Source: Gammaproteobacteria bacterium
GTDB lineage: Bacteria; Pseudomonadota; Gammaproteobacteria; Thiotrichales; Thiotrichaceae
DNA length: 64,000 nucleotides
Reading direction: 5' to 3'
Assembly (NCBI GenBank): GCA_018822845.1
Contig: JAHJJD010000075.1
Span: 62,001-126,000 of the forward strand
Below the pieces are notes generated by a model. That model was given only the letters and a program-made list of their open reading frames with translations, did no database searches and was not told the DNA's origin. Shown here one piece after another: positions 59,400 to 64,000 of this stretch; position 1 is the first letter of the stretch, and each line of letters opens with the position of its first letter. The translations under genes were made by a program, and so were the position numbers.

Positions 59400-59815
59400 G
59401 GGACATCCTCCTTGCGCGTTTACAGTAAACTTTTTGAGGTAACAAGCGCGCAGTAAGTAAAAGTTATGAGCTTGTTTATTTAATTATTAGAACTATATAG
59501 TTATAACCTGTCTGCCGATTATAATTCAAAAATGAACATTCATTCTATGATTTAAATGGACAATGATTCTACGCTACTAAGGGTTCCCTCTGTGTCAACC
59601 TAGCAGTTCCACCGTTGCGGGATGGGGTGTATCGTTAGCACGGATTCACATATCACCGTTGCCAGTGGTGCATATGTCCCTGCACTCCTGAATTAGTGAT
59701 CTTCACTTTTTGGGCCAATGAGTTTGAGTTGTGGATAGTAGGTATTATATTTGGCGGGGTCTCTGGTTATTAGCTCAAATTGAGTTGACGCATGAGTCTA
59801 CAATAATACCGTTCA
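59400..59815. other. Gene-free AT-rich stretch
   Basis: About 415 bases with no convincing gene or RNA. It should include the promoter of the GFA-family gene (minus strand). Confidence 0.6.
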
Positions 59816-59998
59816 TTATGACTCTCTTGTAAGATCCATGATCTGGTCTGTTGACATTTTAGCCGTTGCTATGCCTCTAAATTTGTGGAATTTTCTTGTG
59901 ACTGTGGGTTCATCAATCCTGACTATGTAGAACCTTCCGTTTTCTTGGCACTGTGCCAGATGTATGCGCTTTCTTGCCGGTTGCTTTGAACTTGCCAT
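59816..59998 (-). CDS. Small hypothetical protein
   Basis: 60 residues: basic N-terminus SSKQPARKRIHLAQ, then GRFYIVRIDEPTVTRKFHKF and GIATAKMSTDQIMDLTRES. The last part resembles tails of small antitoxin-like proteins, but no family is certain. No good ribosome-binding site. A 16-base piece of the palindromic repeat (60003-60018) lies directly before the start. It follows the VapC-like toxin gene on the same strand. Confidence 0.4.
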   Translation of the reverse strand: MASSKQPARKRIHLAQCQENGRFYIVRIDEPTVTRKFHKFRGIATAKMSTDQIMDLTRES

Positions 59999-60002
59999 GA
60001 TG

Positions 60003-60018
60003 CCGCGTCCGTCGTCGA
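60003..60018. repeat. Partial copy B of the variable-core palindromic repeat
   Basis: ccgcgtccgtcgtcga is identical to the right end of the repeats at 61361-61422 and 63891-63952. The left part is missing here. Confidence 0.7.
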
Positions 60019-60035
60019 ACCACTCGTTATCTGTA

Positions 60036-60464
60036 TTATTCTTTGTATTCCCAAGGATTGAATAGTTCTGCTGTGCTTTGTTCCATATCTGAGGTGTTTC
60101 TTGTGGCTATAGTACAATTATAAGTTAGTCCTGAGACTGCTATAAGCCCATCTAGGGTTGGCATTGTTCTCCCTGCTAGTTCTGCCAAACCTTGAATAGA
60201 ACCCCAGTTAGTAACAACTTTTAAATCAATAGGGATAATTCGATTTTCAAAGCGTTTTTTTAAGTCTTCCTCGACCCATATTTTTAATTTCCTTTTTCTA
60301 TTCTGATCTATGTCTTTTTGAATGCCTTTTTGTATTTCACCAAACGTCAATATGCTCAAAAATAAATTATCTTCATCTTGAGCTTGTAACCATGAAATAA
60401 CATTTTTATTTGGTTCTCTCTTTATAACCTCAGAGATAACACAGGTATCTAGTAAGTACTTCAT
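60036..60464 (-). CDS. vapC: PIN-domain toxin, VapC family
   Basis: 142 residues. MKYLLDTCVISEVIKREPNK (Asp6), LSILTFGEIQKGI (Glu43), MPTLDGLIAVSGLTYNCTIA and TRNTSDME give the acidic metal site of a VapC ribonuclease. The partner antitoxin gene overlaps by four bases. Codon use is AT-rich compared with the backbone, which fits a mobile module. Confidence 0.9.
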   Translation of the reverse strand: MKYLLDTCVISEVIKREPNKNVISWLQAQDEDNLFLSILTFGEIQKGIQKDIDQNRKRKLKIWVEEDLKKRFENRIIPIDLKVVTNWGSIQGLAELAGRTMPTLDGLIAVSGLTYNCTIATRNTSDMEQSTAELFNPWEYKE

Positions 60465-60715
60465 AGTTCAATATCTCTTGGCATATCTTTATTTCTTGAA
60501 AAATCAAGTTCACTTTCTGCCAAAGGCGAGTTTCTGAAGAATGACACTAAATCATCTTTTGGCTTGATAAATCTTATATAGTCTTCAAATGAAATGATAA
60601 CAACAGCATTGCTCCCATGCTTGGTTACAAATTGGGGTCTGTGGTGTATTGCACTATCAACTAATTGACTAAATTTGCTTTTTGCATCTTGAAGTTGCCA
60701 TATGTTCTGTTCCAT
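60461..60715 (-). CDS. Antitoxin of Phd/YefM type, partner of the PIN toxin
   Basis: 84 residues. IWQLQDAKSKFSQLVDSAIH and PQFVTKHGSNAVVIISFEDY form the Phd/YefM fold. The tail (about 55-84) would bind the toxin. It is the first gene of the two-gene operon. Confidence 0.9.
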   Translation of the reverse strand: MEQNIWQLQDAKSKFSQLVDSAIHHRPQFVTKHGSNAVVIISFEDYIRFIKPKDDLVSFFRNSPLAESELDFSRNKDMPRDIEL

Positions 60716-60789
60716 AGCTTTAATCTCAAGTTAAACCGGACAGACTAGACAGTATTTTCTTTTCTGAACTTTGTCAAGTATGTGAGGAA

Positions 60790-61350
60790 CCTATGTGCAG
60801 ATCCGGCGTAGGAACGCCCGTTACCGGGCTTTCCCAACCGCTGACTACTATGCCCCATAAGACACCCCATGGGCTTGTGGCGGTTGCCCGCCTACCTGTT
60901 GGTTCCCTGTGTCCACCATCCACCCGGACTTACGCCGTTTCGGGGTTCATCACCCCACCTGTGTCCCATTCCTTGACGGTTTCCGGTGTCCACTTCCTAC
61001 AGGAGCCGTTGGGGCTTCCTGGGTTCCTCGTTGCATCTCTACCTGCATACCACGGCCTGAAGACTCCGCCGGATCGCCACACCCTCACCAAGACGGGAGC
61101 GGCTGTGTTGCCTTCGGTGTACGTTAAGACCCTCGGCATCCGGGATGACTCTATCGAAGCTGTACCAGCACTTCAGGGAGCGCGGTCTCCCCTGCGGTCT
61201 ACAGGATTCTCTGTGTACGCTTACCCTACCTTGTTGTTCGCCGTTACCGGCTCCGCAGTAGGATCAACACTCGATACGGGTGGGTGGTTAGCCCTTTCCC
61301 GGCAGGGACTTTCACCCTGCAAGATGCACCGGGCTTCGCCCAGCGCGATA
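60790..61350 (-). mobile_element. Probable group II intron fragment (domain I region, no RT)
   Basis: Read on the minus strand from about 61350 the sequence is highly structured and non-coding. It has ctgggc-gaa-gcccgg, then gcagggtgaaagtccctgc (a hairpin with the ggtgaaagtccc motif I associate with group II intron domain I), then further purine-rich linkers such as ggatgccgagggtcttaacg. At its far end a frame opens (atggggtgtcttatgggg) but closes after about 40 codons, so the reverse transcriptase is missing. The element abuts the hairpin repeat at 61361. Family call is from recalled motifs only. Confidence 0.45.
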
Positions 61351-61360
61351 ACGTCATGCA

Positions 61361-61422
61361 TGACGGGCGCGGCGGGGAGTAAGCCGTTAAAAATCGCGGG
61401 CTGTCACCGCGTCCGTCGTCGA
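61361..61422. repeat. Copy A of the palindromic repeat with variable 13-nt core
   Basis: A 20-base left part (61361-61380) and a 29-base right part (61394-61422) are identical to copy C at 63891-63952, but the 13 bases between them are completely different. The outer parts gacgggcgcgg and ccgcgtccgtc pair with one wobble, so the element forms a long hairpin with the variable bases in its apical part. It is bordered on one side by the intron fragment and on the other by the insertion sequence. Confidence 0.85.
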
Positions 61423-61500
61423 ATGATGGAATGGCCTCCACGGGTGCAGCACGGCATCATAGTGCCACCCAAATCACTGCAAACACCGAGGAGGCCAAGC

Positions 61501-62535
61501 ATGAAAAATACCATCATCACCATTGATCTTGCAAAGTCCGTATTTGAGTTGGCGGTAGCCAACGCCCATTACCGTATCACCCAGCGCAAACGGCTCGACC
61601 TGGCAGGGTTTACGGAATTCATGCACCAGCAGGAACCCGCCACCGTTGTCATGGAAGCCTGCGGCACTGCCCACCACTGGGGACGGCAATTCCGTGATGC
61701 AGGGCATGAAGTGGTGCTGTTGCCCGCGCAATACGTGCGCCCTTACCGCCGCCGCAACAAGACTGACCGTGCCGACTGCGAAGCCCTACTGGAAGCCTTC
61801 CGCTGTGACGGGTTGAAACCTGTCGCGCTGAAAAGCCTGGAACAGCAGGAACTGCAACACATGCACCGCCTGCGTGAACAGTGGAAACAAACCCGGCAGA
61901 AACGGATGAATTTCCTGCGTGGTGTGTTCCGTGAACAGGGCATCCCGTTGCCGTTGGGCGACGCTGAAGCATTGCGCGAAGCCAATACCCATGTGGAAAC
62001 ACTGTCATCGCTGACCTTGCACCTGCTCCAGCCACTGCTGGACGAACTGAAGGGGCTGGAAGAATCCATGCACACCCTGGAACAACAAATCGTCCAGGCC
62101 ACCCGGCATAACGAAGCCGTTGCCTGCTTGCAGACCATCCCCGGTATTGGCCTGATCACCAGCACTGCACTGGTGGCGGCGATTGGCAAACCGGAACAGT
62201 TCAAATCCGGTCGGCAACTCGCCTGCTGGCTGGGCATCACCCCGCGCGAAAGCAGCAGCGGCAACCGGCGTCATTTGGGCAGCATCACCAAAAAGGGCAA
62301 TGTCTATTTGCGCACCTTGCTGGTCCACGGCGCACGCTCTGCGCTGGTGTCCGCCAAGCGGCTGGCGAAAGCGGGCAAACTCCCCAGCCGCCTGCAACAA
62401 TGGGCTATCCAGCTCGAACAGCGGGTAGGGCACAACAAGGCTACCGTGGCACTGGCCAACAAGTTGGCGCGGATCGTCTGGGCGTGCTGGAAAAGCGGCA
62501 CGCCATACCAGCCGGGGCATTGCCCGGCCTGACAA
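61501..62535 (+). CDS. IS110-family transposase (DEDD recombinase), IS1111 group
   Basis: 343 residues from ATG 61501 with gaggagg six bases upstream; upstream in-frame codons belong to other elements. The N-terminal DEDD domain has ITIDLAKSVFELAV (Asp), TVVMEACGTAHHWGRQF (Glu), RRRNKTDRADCEALLEAFR (Asp, Asp). The C-terminal Tnp20-type domain has LQTIPGIGLITSTALVAAIG, LACWLGITPRESSSGNRRHL and LRTLLVHGARSALVSA. Recombinases of this family are guided by an RNA coded at one end of the element. It looks full length and intact. Confidence 0.95.
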
Positions 62536-62985
62536 GGTTTTTCCCTTCCTGATCTTGCGTTGACGGTACGACGTTCATGGTTTGACAGGTTAAACCAGTA
62601 GCAGGACAAGCCGACAACAAGTATGGCGCGTCACAGCCCGCTCGAATGAAAGGCACCTGCTACGCGGTTTCCATGATGGCCCGAAGGCAAATGCCTTCCC
62701 GAAAGAGGCCGGATATATGAATGCATTTGATCTGTTCAACACCTGTCCGTGGATCGAAGGCCAGAAAAGGGCAACATCAGGGATCATACAATTTGGAATA
62801 ACAAGCCCCGGAACAGGATGCCTTCCACTCCGGCATTGTCAAGGAGCTTCCCTTCGGGACTCCTCCTTGACAATCCCTCCGTTACAGGCGGAATGGGTTG
62901 GCATGGGCTTGTTGTATCAAAAGGCAAACGGCGTTTGCCTTTATGGAAAGTTATTGGTTGGGGGTTGACTGTGGAGGCCATATAG
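62536..62985 (+). ncRNA. Long non-coding 3' part of the IS, candidate guide (bridge/seek) RNA region
   Basis: About 450 bases without a gene but with several strong hairpins. These are gaaggca-aa-tgccttc (about 62681-62697), 12-base perfect arms attgtcaaggag / ctccttgacaat (62835-62846, 62863-62874), and aaaggcaaac-ggc-gtttgccttt (62920-62942). The last is terminator-like and ends just before the right inverted repeat. In the IS1111 group the guide RNA lies downstream of the transposase gene, which fits. Exact ends unknown. Confidence 0.5.
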
Positions 62986-63320
62986 GCTTGTTGGCGCATT
63001 ATTGAAAATCACCAACAAATCGCTTCTTTATCACCTTGGCTTCTCCAATTTTTTAAGGGAGGTTTGCAGCAGTCACTTTCTTAGGTTGATTGGATATGAA
63101 TTCATTTAGTTTCTATCCTAGTAAATAATGGTTATAATTGTGAAGTTGTTTTTACCTTAATTAATCAAATTGAGTAAAAATATTAAAGCATATTTATACC
63201 TATCGGCAATTGAATTTTTTGTTTTGCTATTTTCATGAATTTATTAATTATTAATGAGTTATGAATTTTAAGAAAATTAAATTTTCAGTTATTATTGACA
63301 TATCTTTATAGACTTACTTA
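62986..63320. other. Gene-free, very AT-rich stretch
   Basis: No convincing gene or RNA on either strand. It lies between the insertion sequence and the small membrane protein gene. Confidence 0.6.
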
Positions 63321-63722
63321 TTAGTCACTACTTTTAATAAAAATACTTGTTGTATATCCTACAATTGCCCCCACTATTAATCCTCCTATAGCAGAAAATA
63401 TTGTTCCTGCTCCATAATACCCAATCGTATATGCATCACCATGGGCATTGATTTTTTGAGAGATTTCTCCAGAAAAAGTATTCAATATTAAATATCCAAT
63501 TGCTCCACCGTATAGACCATATTTTCTCCACTTTCTCCTCCACTCTTTTCTTAAATTAGCATTAGAGGTAATATTTATTGACTTTACATTACCGATTGAC
63601 TGCATATTTTCCAAGTTTTGCTGTTGTTTCTGTAAGTCTCTAGCTTCTTTAATACCAAAGAATGCTAAAATTGCAAAAATGGTGGCGACAACACTAGATA
63701 TTGACTGAATTAATTCATGCAT
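63321..63722 (-). CDS. Hypothetical small membrane protein
   Basis: 133 residues, with aggaag upstream of the ATG. An N-terminal hydrophobic segment (about 8-24, SVVATIFAILAFFGI), a short charged helix (KEARDLQKQQQNLENMQ), then two more membrane segments (about 70-85 and 105-125, SAIGGLIVGAIVGYTTSIF). Strong AT bias separates it from the chromosomal backbone. No family recognised; could be a cargo gene of the mobile region. Confidence 0.6.
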   Translation of the reverse strand: MHELIQSISSVVATIFAILAFFGIKEARDLQKQQQNLENMQSIGNVKSINITSNANLRKEWRRKWRKYGLYGGAIGYLILNTFSGEISQKINAHGDAYTIGYYGAGTIFSAIGGLIVGAIVGYTTSIFIKSSD

Positions 63723-63890
63723 TTTAACTTCTTCCTAATTCTACTACGTAATTTCCAATTAATATAAAAGCAATATTTCGATTTTTATATTTGATGTGAT
63801 ATTTTCTAAGTTAACGTAGATAAGTCTATTATTTCCCAATCGTTAATTTAACACGGCATTTTGTGCTTTTATATCCGCCAACGTCTCGTG

Positions 63891-63952
63891 TGACGGGCGC
63901 GGCGGGGAGTCGAATGGGCGGAGTCGCGGGCTGTCACCGCGTCCGTCGTCGA
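63891..63952. repeat. Copy C of the palindromic repeat with variable 13-nt core
   Basis: Same 20-base left part and 29-base right part as copy A, with an unrelated 13-base core (cgaatgggcggag here, aagccgttaaaaa in copy A). It lies in AT-rich DNA with no insertion sequence attached. Confidence 0.85.
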
Positions 63953-64000
63953 CACACTTGTATGGATAATAAAGCCTTGAAACGGGTAAAGTGAGCCCCG

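Larger units (their letters stand above)
61424..62985 (+). mobile_element. IS1111-group (IS110 family) insertion sequence
   Basis: Defined by the transposase (61501-62535) and subterminal inverted repeats: atggcctccacgg at 61431-61443 and its complement ctgtggaggccat at 62969-62981 (12 of 13 match). Subterminal repeats a few bases inside the ends are the mark of the IS1111 group, so the ends are placed about 7 bases outside on the left and 3 on the right. The exact boundaries are inferred. The left end lies right at the end of hairpin copy A. Confidence 0.8.

Noticed and set aside
60793-61500. Long N-terminal extension of the IS transposase
   Set aside because: It covers the intron-like fragment and hairpin repeat; the transposase family starts at 61501, which has its own strong ribosome-binding site.
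61361-63952. Reading the hairpin repeats as integron attC sites around cassettes
   Set aside because: The arrangement is suggestive, but the GTTRRRY/RYYYAAC core sites are not present.
61361-63952. Reading the fixed-arm, variable-core repeats as a CRISPR remnant
   Set aside because: Only two full copies, 2.5 kb apart, with no short regular spacing and no cas genes.

Overview
The window is about 64 kb of a gammaproteobacterial chromosome. Support for this is the smc-zipA junction, the murA-hisG...hisC-petABC-sspAB backbone, ClpXP adaptor sspB, slyX, rsmJ, a carAB-greA run and an AcnD/PrpF-type methylcitrate operon. The gene set (sucrose synthesis by SPS/SPP/amylosucrase, a bc1 complex, a TIR-FGE protein with a hypervariable-looking tail, many palindromic repeats) fits a filamentous sulfur oxidiser of the Thiothrix/Thiotrichales kind, but that assignment is inference from gene content only.

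Layout. 1-3.3 kb: the 3' part of smc, whose hinge carries an in-frame inverted repeat pair, then zipA and a tandem repeat. 3.3-5.8 kb: a secreted GH-A-like glycosidase with a CBM9-like domain. 6.0-10.3 kb: a coupled murA-hisG-DAHP synthase-hisD operon. 10.3-17.3 kb: an accessory block between hisD and hisC. It holds a REPIN, a winged-helix gene remnant, a GH9 endoglucanase, a lipase maturation factor protein, a YheT hydrolase, a Phd/PIN toxin-antitoxin pair and a TIR-FGE fusion. 17.4-25.8 kb: hisC, a Nif3-like gene, petABC, sspAB, folA, a dihydroorotase and ybaK. 25.9-27.3 kb: an orphan gene and degenerate DNA with a helicase remnant and repeats. 27.3-35.9 kb: the methylcitrate operon gntR-prpB-prpC-acnD-prpF-prpE (minus strand) with two candidate operators. 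36.1-50 kb: carA-carB-greA-histidine phosphatase-cobS, pgm, a DUF1249 gene, iscR, a phosphoesterase, a DUF423 gene, rsmJ-slyX-argG and a HIT-like gene. 50-52.7 kb: a membrane protein with a methionine heptad tail, a YdjM-like protein and an ankyrin protein. 52.7-58.6 kb: the sucrose operon sps-spp-fructokinase-amylosucrase (minus strand). 58.7-64 kb: a Gfa-type protein followed by an AT-richer mobile region with a VapBC-like pair, a probable group II intron fragment, an IS1111-group insertion sequence and a palindromic repeat with a variable 13-nt core.

Most noteworthy: the last ~35 codons of the TIR-FGE gene have the codon pattern and motif frame of a diversity-generating retroelement (DGR) variable region. 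No reverse transcriptase or template repeat is visible here, so it would be a remote target. Other points are the REPIN-like insertion in the smc hinge, a PIN toxin with a fused antitoxin-like tail, a nine-heptad methionine coiled coil, a histidine phosphatase with both pocket arginines replaced by glutamine, and an IS1111 element abutting a hairpin repeat that also borders the intron fragment.
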